Assembly: GCA_944363655.1 (NCBI GenBank)
Contig: CALVUU010000030.1
Span: 1-23,711 of the forward strand
Source: an uncultured Bacilli bacterium
Lineage (GTDB): Bacteria > Bacillota_I > Bacilli_A > RF39 > UBA660
Direction of reading: 5' to 3'
DNA: 23,711 nucleotides
The first letter of the stretch is position 1; each line of letters opens with the position of its first letter. The notes under the pieces are model-generated. The model made no database searches and had not been told where the DNA came from. It was given only the letters and a program-made list of their open reading frames with translations. This document shows positions 1-7,866 of this stretch, one piece after another. A program made the translations under genes and the position numbers.

Positions 1-70
1 CTTAGGAAAGAAATCTCTAAAAGAAGTTCTTGATAAAGTTGAAGAATTAGGACTATCATTTAAGGAGTAA
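1..70 (+). CDS. rpoA: RNA polymerase alpha subunit, C-terminal end (partial)
   Basis: Only the last 22 codons are present, read in the frame starting at base 2 and ending in TAA at 68-70. The residues (LGKKSLKEVLDKVEELGLSF, then KE) match the last helix of the alpha C-terminal domain, which contacts UP elements and activators. The gene starts before the window. Its final codons supply the AAGGAG ribosome binding site (62-67) of rplQ, which begins 4 bases after the stop. This is the usual rpoA-rplQ end of the large ribosomal protein operon. Confidence 0.9.
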   Translation, partial: LGKKSLKEVLDKVEELGLSFKE

Positions 71-74
71 TAAT

Positions 75-416
75 ATGAAATACAGAAAATTAGGAAGAGA
101 AACTAGAATTAGAAGAAGTATTTTAGCGAGTTTAACTAAGGATGTAATTAATAATGGTTATGTAGTTACTACTGAAGCAAGAGCTAAAGAAGTTCGTAAG
201 TTTGTTGATAAAATGATAACTTATGGTAAAGATGGTTCTCTAGTTTCACGTAGAAAAGCACTTGCTTTCTTACATAATGATAGTGAAGTTGTAAGTAAAG
301 TATTCAATGAACTTGCTAAAAATTATGAAACCAGAGATGGTGGATATACAAGAATTATTAAACTTAAAGAACGTCGTGGAGACGATGCTTTAGAAGTAAA
401 ACTTGAATTAGTTTAA
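75..416 (+). CDS. rplQ: 50S ribosomal protein L17
   Basis: Ribosomal protein L17 of the large subunit, located near the polypeptide exit tunnel. At 113 aa it is a typical bacterial length. Conserved features are the N-terminal YRKLGR, the TTEARAKEVRKFVDKMIT segment, the GGYTRI signature and the C-terminal ELV. The start has an AAGGAG site about 8 bases upstream, inside the end of rpoA, which implies translational coupling. A Rho-independent terminator follows directly, so this is the last gene of the alpha/L17 operon. Confidence 0.97.
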   Translation: MKYRKLGRETRIRRSILASLTKDVINNGYVVTTEARAKEVRKFVDKMITYGKDGSLVSRRKALAFLHNDSEVVSKVFNELAKNYETRDGGYTRIIKLKERRGDDALEVKLELV

Positions 417-446
417 GAGTTAACACAGGATGTTAATTCTTTTTTT
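417..446 (+). terminator. Rho-independent terminator after rplQ
   Basis: Nine-base-pair stem, GAGTTAACA (417-425) with TGTTAATTC (431-439), including one G-T pair. The loop has five bases and a T tract covers 440-446. It starts at the base after the rplQ stop codon. Confidence 0.9.
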
Positions 447-471
447 GATGTAGTATAAATATGATAAAAAT

Positions 472-490
472 ATCCATAATAATTATGGAT
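472..490 (+). promoter_or_regulatory. Dyad just upstream of the 61-aa gene
   Basis: ATCCATAAT (472-480) and ATTATGGAT (482-490) form a perfect 9-bp inverted repeat around one central base. It ends at the weak GGTGA ribosome binding site and 9 bases before the ATG at 500. Its tiny spacer suits a protein-binding dyad better than an RNA hairpin. A convincing -35/-10 pair could not be assigned here, so the role is unknown. Confidence 0.4.
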
Positions 491-499
491 GGTGATTAA

Positions 500-685
500 A
501 TGAAAAATGCACAATGTGATAGTTGTAAAGATGCTAAATTTGGAATAGCTTATATTGATCCGGAAAGTGGTATTCTTTGTAGTAAAATTGATACTGATAT
601 GGAGTTACCAAAGGGTAAAAAGATACTTGCTCCGAAGATATGTACTAAATGTGGTACAACTGAATGGAAGACAATTGATAATTAA
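500..685 (+). CDS. Small cysteine-rich (zinc-ribbon-like) protein
   Basis: A 61-aa soluble protein that I cannot assign to a named family. It has C6-x2-C9 near the start, C27 in the middle and C48-x2-C51-G near the end, so the two CxxC knuckles could bind one zinc ion as in rubredoxin- or zinc-ribbon-type folds. There is no signal peptide or membrane segment. A GGTGA site precedes the ATG, and a terminator overlapping its stop codon makes it a single-gene transcript. The Cys pattern, flanking signals and lack of a competing frame support a real gene; the function is unknown. Confidence 0.75.
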   Translation: MKNAQCDSCKDAKFGIAYIDPESGILCSKIDTDMELPKGKKILAPKICTKCGTTEWKTIDN

Positions 686-712
686 TAAGAGATAGTGCAT
701 CTCTTATTTTTT
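684..712 (+). terminator. Rho-independent terminator after the 61-aa gene
   Basis: AATAAGAGAT (684-693) pairs with ATCTCTTATT (699-708) around AGTGC, followed by T's to 712. The stem begins inside the TAA stop codon at 683-685. Confidence 0.9.
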
Positions 713-732
713 GTAGGAAAATATAAAGGTAA

Positions 733-774
733 AATAGTCGACATATTTTCTTGTGGGAAAACATATCGACTATT
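733..774 (-). terminator. Long hairpin, probable terminator of the XRE gene at 792-1112
   Basis: Arms 733-750 and 757-774 (18 bases each, 6-base loop) are complementary apart from two positions. Those are C/A mismatches if read on the plus strand but G-U pairs if read on the minus strand, so the structure looks made for minus-strand RNA. It lies 18 bases past the stop of the minus-strand regulator. The T-richness after the stem is only moderate, so termination is likely but not certain. Confidence 0.55.
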
Positions 775-791
775 AAATATATAAAACTATT

Positions 792-1112
792 TTATGAATT
801 TACTATATCCTTTTCTTTATCTTTATTAAATACTTCCAATACATTTTTAATTTCTACTCTTAATTCATCATCTTTTATGAAAAATTCAACTATATGTAAA
901 TTTAGAGCATCAGCAATTCTTCCTAATACTGCTATACTTAAATGTTTATTTCTATTTTCATTTTCTATATCACATATATATTGGCGAGTTAATCCAGTAA
1001 GGTCTGCTAGGTCTTGTTGAGTTAATTTATGTTCTAATCTAATCTTTTTTATATTTCTTCTTACTATTTCATAATAATATTCATCATTGTGGATATATAC
1101 TGTATTTTTCAT
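792..1112 (-). CDS. XRE-family transcriptional regulator (module I)
   Basis: A 106-aa DNA-binding protein with a Cro/C1-type helix-turn-helix. Its core reads IRLEHKLTQQDLADLTGLTR, with the recognition helix around TRQYICDIENENRN, followed by a helical C-terminal tail without a known ligand domain. I place the start at the ATG at 1112, with AAAGGTG 9 bases upstream, rather than at the in-frame GTG at 1124 that lies inside that site. It is divergent from the surface-protein gene at 1265, as in module II at the other end of the window. Control of itself and of that neighbour is inferred from the layout. A hairpin at 733-774 lies downstream. Confidence 0.88.
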   Translation of the reverse strand: MKNTVYIHNDEYYYEIVRRNIKKIRLEHKLTQQDLADLTGLTRQYICDIENENRNKHLSIAVLGRIADALNLHIVEFFIKDDELRVEIKNVLEVFNKDKEKDIVNS

Positions 1113-1184
1113 ATTCTGTTTCACCTTTTATAAATATTTTGTAAAAAATTTAAATCTTTTCATATAGCCTAATAGCGTCATTTG

Positions 1185-1193
1185 TGGTATTAT
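1185..1193 (+). promoter_or_regulatory. Extended -10 promoter for surface-protein gene I
   Basis: TG-G-TATTAT (1185-1193) is an extended -10 element about 72 bases before the ATG at 1265. The same TGG-TATTAT-AT string occurs at 23628-23638. No good -35 lies 17 bases upstream, which extended -10 promoters tolerate. Confidence 0.45.
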
Positions 1194-1264
1194 ATTAATA
1201 GTAGACAGTATTCGACAAGATATTTGTGTTTAATTTGCTACAATAATCAAAAGGATTGGTGAAT

Positions 1265-2656
1265 ATGAAAAAGAAATATTTAATTATTAGTATAAGTGTT
1301 TAATTGGTATTAACAACTTGTTTATATGTATTTATGAGTAGTAATACTGAAAGGGTGGTTATAAGTAATGAAAATGGTAATAGTATTGTAAATAATAATG
1401 CCCTTACTATGATGTATGAAACAGAATATCAAAGTGGAGAATATCAAGTGTCAAGTGATACTACATGGCCACAGGATGGATATGTTTTTAATGAAACATT
1501 ATCAAAGTGTGAAAATGGTGGAGTACTATCATGGGATGCAGAGACTAATAAAGTAGTTATGCAAACAAGTAGTAGTGACAGGTGTTATGTGTATTTTGAT
1601 GTCGATATTGACACTTTGGCAGATGTTTGTTCAGGTGGAGAAAAATTGGCAGAATGCGTAAAAACTTTTTATACTACTTTTGGAGAAGGACAAGGTGGTC
1701 TTTATTACCATGATGGTAATGGAACTTATGGAAATTTAGAAGCATACTATAATTCGTATCGCTATTCTGGAGCAAATCCAAATAATTATGTGTGTTTTGG
1801 AAGTGATGAAGAAATTTGTCCAGCAGATAATTTATACCGAATAATTGGGGTTTTTGGCAATCAAGTAAAATTAATAAAAAATAGTAGTTTAGGTAGTGCT
1901 TATGCTAGTAGTGTTGATTGGGAAAATAATTCAATAAATACGGATTTACTAAATGGTACTTATCTGGAAAGTCTTGTAAATTGGGAAGATTTTATTGCCA
2001 ACACCACTTGGAATGTTACATATCAAAGAAGTTATGGAAATCTTAAAAATATTAATTTGGCTGAAGAACCTTATGATCTTAATAATATTTTATATAGAGC
2101 TAAAATTGGTTTAATATATTTAAGCGATTATGGGTATGCAGCAAGTCCGGAATATTGGGGTACCTCTTTGGGGCAATATAGTAATTCTATTTTTTCTAAT
2201 TGGTTATCAAAGATGGTAAATAGTTGGACTATTGTTTCAGAGGATGAAAATTCTGTATATATAATTGATGCTAGAAATAATATTGTTTCTTTTGATATAT
2301 CAATTTCTGGGCAAGCGATATTTCCTACTTTTTATTTGAATTATTCTGTTATTTATTTAGGTGGAAATGGCTCAATTAATAATCCTTATAGAATTGGCCT
2401 TAATAACATTGATACTTATAACTTTTTTATAAATGATAAAGAATACACTGCTGAAGAAGGAATGACTTGGTATGATTGGATAGTTAGTGATTATAATGTG
2501 GATAATTTTTATATTGGTTTTTCATATGAAAAAGGATATGGTATCTCTAATTCAATTATTTTCTCTAGCAATGGCGAGTATGTTAGTAATTGGGAAACTC
2601 TGGAATATGCTTTTGGTGGCGAAAAAATAGAAAAAAATGTTTTTTATGGTGTTTAA
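1265..2656 (+). pseudogene. Secreted/surface protein with an in-frame TAA in the signal peptide
   Basis: The natural start is the ATG at 1265, with AAGGAT and GGTG sites upstream. It reads MKKKYLIISISV, then TAA (1301-1303), then continues in the same frame (LVLTTCLYVF...) with no further stop to 2656. Positively charged, then hydrophobic residues form a signal peptide or N-terminal anchor, and the stop falls inside it. The exported part begins with a roughly 70-residue domain (ALTMMYET..SGEYQVSSDT, WP.DGY.F, two Cys) shared with the gene at 23282. After it comes a long region with YRYSGANPNNYVCFGSDEE, LYRIIGVFG, KIGLIYLSDYGYAASPE and EEGMTWYDW, which I recognise from large, uncharacterised surface proteins of gut Bacillota. 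A TTG at 1304 could restart translation but would lose half the signal. Function unknown; probably a recent nonsense allele. Confidence 0.75.
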
Positions 2657-2889
2657 ACCATATATTGTAATTGTTTTGATATTAAATAACTATTGTTTTA
2701 ATTGTGTAATTCATTAGAATTGCTACGACGTGTAAATGTCATGAATTTAAACTACGTGTTATACATATGAGAACTGAAGTGCAATTACGTTGAAAAAATA
2801 ATGGTAATGTTGAATTTTTTGTTACACACTAAATTAAACTCTCAATATATGATAAGTTATAAAAAAATATAAAAATATTTAATATAATT
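2657..2889. other. AT-rich spacer with no recognisable gene
   Basis: A short inverted repeat TATGGT/ACCATA (2645-2650 and 2657-2662) spans the stop of the surface gene but has no T tract, so it is at best a weak terminator. I see no reading frame, RNA gene or convincing promoter in the remainder, which leads into a stretch of gene relics. Confidence 0.5.
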
Positions 2890-3242
2890 ATGAGAATCAC
2901 AAGAGTTGAATTAATTAAAGAACATCAATTTTATGCTTATAATTTACGTTTACATGATATGGTAGTAGATAAGTATAATATTAAAGATATTTTGATATAT
3001 ATTGTTAATTATAAATGATAAGCAAAGCATATGATGGTGAAATATAAGATTAAAAATTCTGAAATAGATAATAAATAGATTTTATATTTAACGTGTATTT
3101 ATATAAAAAATTTAAAGATAAAGGATTAGAAAAAATAATTTTAAATGAATTAAAAAAATGAACTGTAGAATTGAATTAAAAGTTGGTATGGTATGGTCTG
3201 TATGCCTGTAATAATTTTTATAAAGATTTGAATCATTATATA
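2890..3242 (+). pseudogene. Decayed gene, possibly an acetyltransferase remnant
   Basis: An ATG at 2890 opens 42 codons (start MRITRVELIKEHQFYAYN) and ends in TGA at 3016. Further down, the frame containing about 3092-3240 reads VYLYKKFKDKGLEKIILNEL, a stop, then, after more stops, NNFYKDLNHYIVDC. The first part resembles the acetyl-CoA-binding strand and helix of GNAT proteins (usual pattern R/K-x-x-G-x-G, here eroded), and the last part resembles the 'A.nFYkklGy.iv' ending of that family. Several stops and at least one frame change separate the pieces. That these belong to one dead gene is inference; the GNAT assignment is tentative. Confidence 0.35.
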
Positions 3243-3247
3243 GTTGA

Positions 3248-3439
3248 TTGCTAACAATTTGTGCTACGTATATACAACAAAGAATTAACAACAATATAGG
3301 AACTAATTCTAATAAATTATTTATTATTAATGATGATATTTCTTATGAAAAATATTTAATCCAGATAGTCAATTGTTTAGATGCAAGTAAAATGTTTAAT
3401 GATTTATTTAAAAAATTAAAAAAAGATATTTTAAAATAA
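3248..3439 (+). pseudogene. Relic of a nucleoside hydrolase C-terminus
   Basis: Only the C-terminal 40 or so residues are recognisable (LIQIVNCLDASKMFNDLFKK). They correspond to the end of the nucleoside hydrolase encoded at 6063-6929 (LITIVNYLDASKIFNDLFNK). No catalytic part is left and the nominal start is a TTG without a ribosome binding site. It is followed, as in the other copy, by a relative of the 81-aa small protein. The pair is therefore the eroded second copy of a two-gene segment. Confidence 0.7.
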
Positions 3440-3491
3440 AAAAACATTAAATCTTTATAATTTAGATGACAATGAATATAAAAAAAGAGAA

Positions 3492-3748
3492 CTGAATATA
3501 TAAAATAACAAAAAAATCTGGATAATGGAATGACTCAATACGAAGTTGATAAGCTTCTAGAAAGTAGTCACTTGGTTTCGTCTTTTGTAGGTAATGCTTA
3601 TGTTAAAATGTACAAAAGTACAATAGTAGAAACAAAAGAGCAACACATAAGAAATGTTCAAAAATTAGCAATGGATGATATGCCAATTGGTAAAGTGTTA
3701 ACAAGAAGAAAAGAATTAAGATTAAATGAAATAATTGCTATTTGTTAA
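3492..3748 (+). pseudogene. Relic copy of the 81-aa small protein
   Basis: From 3530 the frame reads MTQYEVDKLLESSHLVSSFV and continues in parallel with the 6972 protein (MTRCEVDKLLKSSHLVSSFV) through the QKLAM-D-PIGK segment. The true start is lost: the position matching ATG 6972 is CTG (3492), a CAA codon has become TAA, and 4 bases are missing before the shared Met. The 3' end has also diverged, running 8 residues further and overlapping the TTG upstream of the next gene. Translation from the Met at 3530 is possible but no ribosome binding site is visible. Probably dead. Confidence 0.65.
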
Positions 3749-3786
3749 TATTAGTATTTTATGCTATTATTATTGTAGGTGTTATT

Positions 3787-4962
3787 ATGAAGCGGTTATT
3801 ACAAATTAGTTTAGATACATTACTTGCATCTTTTTTACCAATTGTTACGTGGATGCTGCTTGGATTTATTATTAATCAAGATATAGCTAATGTTTTTTCT
3901 TTAACTTATCCTCTTCAATTTGTTTATTTGCTCTTTGTATCTCTTTTTGGAATCGGACCTAATATTACCGAAAAAAAGTTAAAAGAGAAAAATGTTGTTT
4001 CTACTAACCTACTACTTGGAACAATTATAGTTGGTTTATTTACTTTGTTCATTGTTTTTAACATAGATAATTATATTTCACTTATGAATATGGATATTAA
4101 TGTTTATCATAACTTTGGTATTTATTCAGTAATTTCCATTTATTTTAGTTTTCTTATTCAAATTTTTAGCCAAAAACTCTATTATGAAAATAGAAATAAT
4201 AGTGCTAATAAAATGAATATTATTTACCATTTGCTTAGCTTTTCTTCTATTATTTTTTTCTCTATAATAGCCAAAGAAGAAATGTATGCAATTACGATAA
4301 GTTTAGTGATTCAATTTTTGATGATTTGTTATGTTTTCGTTATGTATTTTCGATTTTCTAAATTTAAGGTATGTTTCATATCTAATTTTAAGTTTACATC
4401 TTTTGAAATGCTAGATAATCTTAGTATGTTTCTCATTTATGGAATTGGATTCGGAAATAGTTTTGCTTATGGAACTAAATATTTAAATGCTATTAATTTT
4501 GAGGCATTAACTACTGATTCACAGTGGGATGTATTAACAAGCATTGAAACAGCTTCTAGAATTGATTTAGCAAAAGATAAATTCAATTATAAAGAAAGTC
4601 TGAAAAATGCTTATAAATTATTAGCTTTATTATTTGCTAGCACTTTCATTATGAATATTGTTTTATATTGGTATTATACGCCTGATTTAGGAGTTTTAAG
4701 TATTTTATTATTAGTTCAATTTATTGATATGCTCTTATTCCCTATAGAAGCATATCGCCTTAATTACATTCAAATAAATATGAATGATAAAAAAACAAAT
4801 CTAAATTATTCGATATCAAGAGTTATTCGAATCCTTTGCTCTTTTATTCCTAGTGCTTTTTGTACTTATATTGGTCAACTATTTTCAACTGCCTATTCTC
4901 TAACATTTTCATTGGTTAAATGTAAGGGAGTAAAGGAATTTCAACTTAAACAACGTGATTAA
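3787..4962 (+). CDS. Polytopic membrane protein, MATE-like transporter
   Basis: A 391-aa integral membrane protein with about 12 hydrophobic segments and short polar loops. The segment GTKYLNAINFEALTTDSQWD followed by VLTSIETASRIDLAKD is the best sequence clue. Topology and length resemble MATE/MOP-type exporters found in Firmicutes, but the match is from memory and partial, so the substrate is unknown. I choose the ATG at 3787 (TAGGTG 5 bases upstream) instead of the in-frame TTG at 3742, which has no site and overlaps the relic. It sits between the relic and living copies of the nucleoside-hydrolase segment, so it may have arrived with, or been bracketed by, that duplication. Confidence 0.7.
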   Translation: MKRLLQISLDTLLASFLPIVTWMLLGFIINQDIANVFSLTYPLQFVYLLFVSLFGIGPNITEKKLKEKNVVSTNLLLGTIIVGLFTLFIVFNIDNYISLMNMDINVYHNFGIYSVISIYFSFLIQIFSQKLYYENRNNSANKMNIIYHLLSFSSIIFFSIIAKEEMYAITISLVIQFLMICYVFVMYFRFSKFKVCFISNFKFTSFEMLDNLSMFLIYGIGFGNSFAYGTKYLNAINFEALTTDSQWDVLTSIETASRIDLAKDKFNYKESLKNAYKLLALLFASTFIMNIVLYWYYTPDLGVLSILLLVQFIDMLLFPIEAYRLNYIQINMNDKKTNLNYSISRVIRILCSFIPSAFCTYIGQLFSTAYSLTFSLVKCKGVKEFQLKQRD

Positions 4963-4983
4963 TTACTTTTTCATTTTTAATTA

Positions 4984-5012
4984 TTGTAAATTTAATATAT
5001 AAGACTTATAAT
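4984..5012 (+). promoter_or_regulatory. Sigma-A-type promoter of the nucleoside operon
   Basis: TTGTAA (4984-4989), a 17-base spacer and TATAAT (5007-5012). Transcription would start near 5019, about 30 bases before the ATG at 5049. The downstream genes to 8883 are closely spaced on the same strand with no terminator visible, consistent with one transcript. Confidence 0.75.
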
Positions 5013-5048
5013 AAAGATATATTTAAAAATAGTTGGAGGCTATGATAT

Positions 5049-5501
5049 ATGAGTAATTTAAAGATAATGAAAGATGATAATAAAGATGCTGAGGGATATG
5101 TTTTATTTCATTTACACAAATATAATCAACAACATTGTGAATATATACAAGAGCACTCTTTTTATGTCCTTAATGATAAAATTAATGGTGATTTTATTGT
5201 TTATGATGATGATGAAATTATAGGAGGAGCAATAGGTTATATAAAATATGGATGGTATTTTTTAAGTGATTTTTATTTAAATGAAAAGTATAGAAAAAAA
5301 GGATTAGGATCTCAGATAATTCAAAAAATAGAAGAATTTGCTTTATCTAATCACGCAATAGGAGTAAGATTATCATCTTGGGATTTTCAAGCCCCTAAGT
5401 TTTATCAAAAGTTAGGATATACTATTTGGGGAGAATTTAAAGATTGTCCTTTGGGTACAACTTGTTATTATTTATTTAAAAGATTAGATGAAAAAAATTA
5501 A
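5049..5501 (+). CDS. GNAT-family N-acetyltransferase
   Basis: A 150-aa acetyl-CoA-dependent acetyltransferase. The central strand DFYLNEKYRKKGLGSQIIQK carries the R/K-x-x-G-x-G loop that binds the pyrophosphate of acetyl-CoA, and APKFYQKLGYTIWGEF near residues 115-130 is the usual C-terminal strand-loop. GGAGG at about 5035 and the first promoter-proximal ATG that is not closed by an early stop set the start (the ATG at 5042 meets TAA after four codons). It is the first gene of the salvage-like operon. The acceptor substrate cannot be told from sequence. Confidence 0.88.
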   Translation: MSNLKIMKDDNKDAEGYVLFHLHKYNQQHCEYIQEHSFYVLNDKINGDFIVYDDDEIIGGAIGYIKYGWYFLSDFYLNEKYRKKGLGSQIIQKIEEFALSNHAIGVRLSSWDFQAPKFYQKLGYTIWGEFKDCPLGTTCYYLFKRLDEKN

Positions 5502-5515
5502 AAATAAGTGGTAGT

Positions 5516-6094
5516 ATGCGAATTGGAATAGATATTGATAATGTCATATCTAACTTTGATGAAGAATTGTTAAGTAGCTATTTAAAACATGATAAAGAAT
5601 TAAGAAATAATGGCATTATTGATAAAAAAGCCTATGTAAGAAAGATGTTTGATTGGTCAGAGGAAGAAGAAAGAACATTTTATAACAATAATATTGAAAA
5701 TATTGCTAGAAATCTTAAAGTTAAAGAGTATGCTAGAGAATACATAGATAAATTAAGATCAGATGGTCATTATATCTGTATCATTACAGGAAGAGCAAAT
5801 GGCGAATATAAAGAACCATATAAAATGACAAAAGAATGGTTAGATAAAAATAATATATATTATGATAAATTGGTTTTTACCAATGCTTACGATAGTCATG
5901 GTAAAGCTAAAGAATGCTTAAAAAACAATATTGATATTATGATTGATGATTCCAAACGCATTTGTGAAGATTGTGTAACTAATAATATCATAACCCTTTT
6001 AATGGATACCCCGTATAATAAAAATTCTAATTTAACAAGAGTACACAATTGGGAGAAAATATATGAGTTCATTTCAAAAATCAGAAAAAATTAA
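5516..6094 (+). CDS. HAD-superfamily 5'-nucleotidase (NT5C type)
   Basis: A 192-aa HAD phosphatase. Motif I is GIDIDNVI, with nucleophile D6 and acid/base D8. Motif II is IITGR with T91. K124 lies near HGKAKECL, and the metal-binding motif IV is IDDSKR with D144 and D145. The DxDN start and all-in-one length fit the 5'(3')-deoxyribonucleotidase/NT5C family, which removes phosphate from (deoxy)nucleotides. Its 3' end overlaps the nucleoside hydrolase start by 32 bases, so the two are probably translated together, with nucleotide to nucleoside followed by nucleoside to base. The exact substrate is inferred. Confidence 0.85.
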   Translation: MRIGIDIDNVISNFDEELLSSYLKHDKELRNNGIIDKKAYVRKMFDWSEEEERTFYNNNIENIARNLKVKEYAREYIDKLRSDGHYICIITGRANGEYKEPYKMTKEWLDKNNIYYDKLVFTNAYDSHGKAKECLKNNIDIMIDDSKRICEDCVTNNIITLLMDTPYNKNSNLTRVHNWEKIYEFISKIRKN

Positions 6095-6929
6095 TGTTAT
6101 TTTAGATACTGATACTTATAATGAATGTGATGATCAATTTGCTTTAGCTTATATGATTAAATCTCAAGACGTTTTTAATATAGAAGCTATAACAATAGCT
6201 CCATTTTCACATAAGGATAAAAATGTTTTTCCCGAAGAAAGCCAAAATTTAAGTTATAATGAAGTACTAAAAATATGTAAATGGTTAAATTTTGATACTT
6301 CTAATAAAGTTTTTAAAGGAGCAACTGATTATTTACAAAATAGTGTTAGCGAAAATCAAGCTGTTAATAAAATAATTGAGATTGCTTTAAAAAATAAAAA
6401 AACATATATTATGACTATTGGAGCAATCACTAATATAGCTTTAGCTATAAAGAAAGAGCTTAAAATAATTGATAAAATTGAAGTAATATGGCTAGGTGGT
6501 CATAGTTTACTTTAAAACAATAATTTAGAATATAATTTTAAACAGGATATTAAAGCAGTACAAACCATTTTTTCATCTAAAGTTAAATTAACGATTATTC
6601 CCTGTAAAAATGTTGCATCTAATTTAAGAACATCTATATATGAGTTAAATCATTATTTGAAAGATAAAAATGAGTTGTATAATTATTTAATTAAAAGGTT
6701 TTACAACGATGGTTACCATGGTAAAAAGGAAAGTAGAGTTATTTGGGATATAAGTGTAGTAGCTTATCTCATAAATAAAAGTTGGTTTGATGTAAGTGAA
6801 ATTAGTTGTCCATTAATAAACGAAGATACTTCTTATAAACATACCGATGATAAGCATTTAATCACAATAGTCAATTATTTAGATGCAAGTAAAATATTTA
6901 ATGATTTATTTAATAAGTTGGGAAAATAG
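6063..6929 (+). pseudogene. Inosine-uridine-type nucleoside hydrolase, interrupted by one TAA
   Basis: The family cleaves the N-glycosidic bond of nucleosides using a Ca2+ site. The N-terminal LDTDTYNECDDQFALAY gives D15, D17 and D23/D24 of the metal site in the 'DTDTxNExDD' variant of the DTDxxxDD motif. WLGGHSLL is followed by TAA (6513-6515, codon 151). The same frame then runs on without a stop (NNNLEYNFKQD, LTIIPCKNVASNL, VIWDISVVAYL) to TAG at 6927-6929, so the gene would encode 288 residues. The late metal ligand (D229, in IWD) is beyond the stop, so the truncated product should be inactive. A single base change (for example AAA to TAA) explains it. GGGAGA precedes the ATG. Confidence 0.85.
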
Positions 6930-6971
6930 TAGTTTGAAATTAAAAAATAATCAAAGAAAGGAATTTAAGAA

Positions 6972-7217
6972 ATGAATACACAAAATAATAAAAAGAAACG
7001 GCCGGCAAAAGGAATGACTCGATGCGAAGTTGATAAACTTCTAAAAAGTAGTCATTTAGTTTCGTCTTTTGTAGGTGATGCTTATATTGAAAAGTATAAA
7101 AGTTTAATTTCTGAAATAGAAGAACAGCACAGAAGAAACGCTCAGAAATTAGCAATGAATGATAAGCCAATTGGCAAAGCATTAATAAGAAAAAGATACA
7201 ACAATAATAGAAGTTAG
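6972..7217 (+). CDS. Small basic protein, duplicated family
   Basis: An 81-aa soluble protein with a Lys/Asn/Gln-rich start, then a helical region MTRCEVDKLLKSSHLVSSFV, a charged coil-like middle and a basic end (PIGKALIRKR). I do not recognise the family. An AAAGGA site precedes the ATG. It lies between the nucleoside hydrolase and the HD hydrolase on the same strand. A decayed copy sits at 3492-3748, again after a nucleoside hydrolase end, so the association is older than the duplication. Function unknown; conservation of the core in both copies suggests it was once under selection. Confidence 0.75.
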   Translation: MNTQNNKKKRPAKGMTRCEVDKLLKSSHLVSSFVGDAYIEKYKSLISEIEEQHRRNAQKLAMNDKPIGKALIRKRYNNNRS

Positions 7218-7247
7218 TATTTTAAAGAATAGTATTAAAGGAGTAAT

Positions 7248-7856
7248 ATGAAATTAACAAGTGAAGATGCTTTAAAGTTATTAAGCGAAACAGAAGAAAC
7301 AATAATTGATCAAACTTGGATAAAACATTCTAAAAGTGTTGGTAAAGCCGTAGGTATTATAGCCGAAAAACTTAATTTAGACATTGATAAAGCAATTGCT
7401 TTAGGATATATTCATGATATTGGAAAGAAATTTAATTATAAACATGATGGTGTTTTTCCACACATCATGCATGGATACAAATATTTAAAATCTTTAGGCT
7501 ATGATGAAGAATATGCAGGAATTTGTTTAAAACATTCTTTTTTAAACAATGATATCGATTGCTTGTCTAATAATCGAGATAAAACCGATGAATCTAATCC
7601 TGATTATGATTTTGTAAAAAACTATATAAGTAGCGACTATACAATTTATGATAAGATTATTAATTTATGTGATTTAATGTGTAGCGATAAAATAATGACG
7701 GTCGAAAAAAGATTAATTGATTTATTGGTCAGACATGGAGTTTATAAAAATACGCGGTATCACATAAAAGAAACTTTAAAGTTAAAAAAATATTTTGATG
7801 AATTATTAGGTTTTAATTTATATGATTTATTTCCAGAAATAAAAGAAAATTTATAG
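7248..7856 (+). CDS. HD-domain phosphohydrolase
   Basis: A 202-aa metal-dependent phosphohydrolase of the HD superfamily. The metal site is visible as H27 (WIKHSKSV), H56-D57 (GYIHDIGKK), H72/H75 (FPHIMHGYK) and a distal D142 (LCDLMCSDK). The length and the H...HD...D pattern fit small nucleotidase-type HD proteins such as YfbR/YqeK-like enzymes. AAAGGAG lies 5 bases before the ATG. The neighbours (nucleotidase, nucleoside hydrolase, kinase) suggest nucleotide or nucleoside substrates, which is inference. Confidence 0.88.
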   Translation: MKLTSEDALKLLSETEETIIDQTWIKHSKSVGKAVGIIAEKLNLDIDKAIALGYIHDIGKKFNYKHDGVFPHIMHGYKYLKSLGYDEEYAGICLKHSFLNNDIDCLSNNRDKTDESNPDYDFVKNYISSDYTIYDKIINLCDLMCSDKIMTVEKRLIDLLVRHGVYKNTRYHIKETLKLKKYFDELLGFNLYDLFPEIKENL

Positions 7857-7866
7857 GTGAAGATAT

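Noticed and set aside
751..1020. Plus-strand 89-codon frame opposite the XRE gene
   Set aside because: Antisense shadow of a clear helix-turn-helix gene, with no ribosome binding site and no recognisable product.
6940..7182. Minus-strand 80-codon frame
   Set aside because: Antisense to the duplicated small-protein gene, which has a paralogous copy and a good ribosome binding site.
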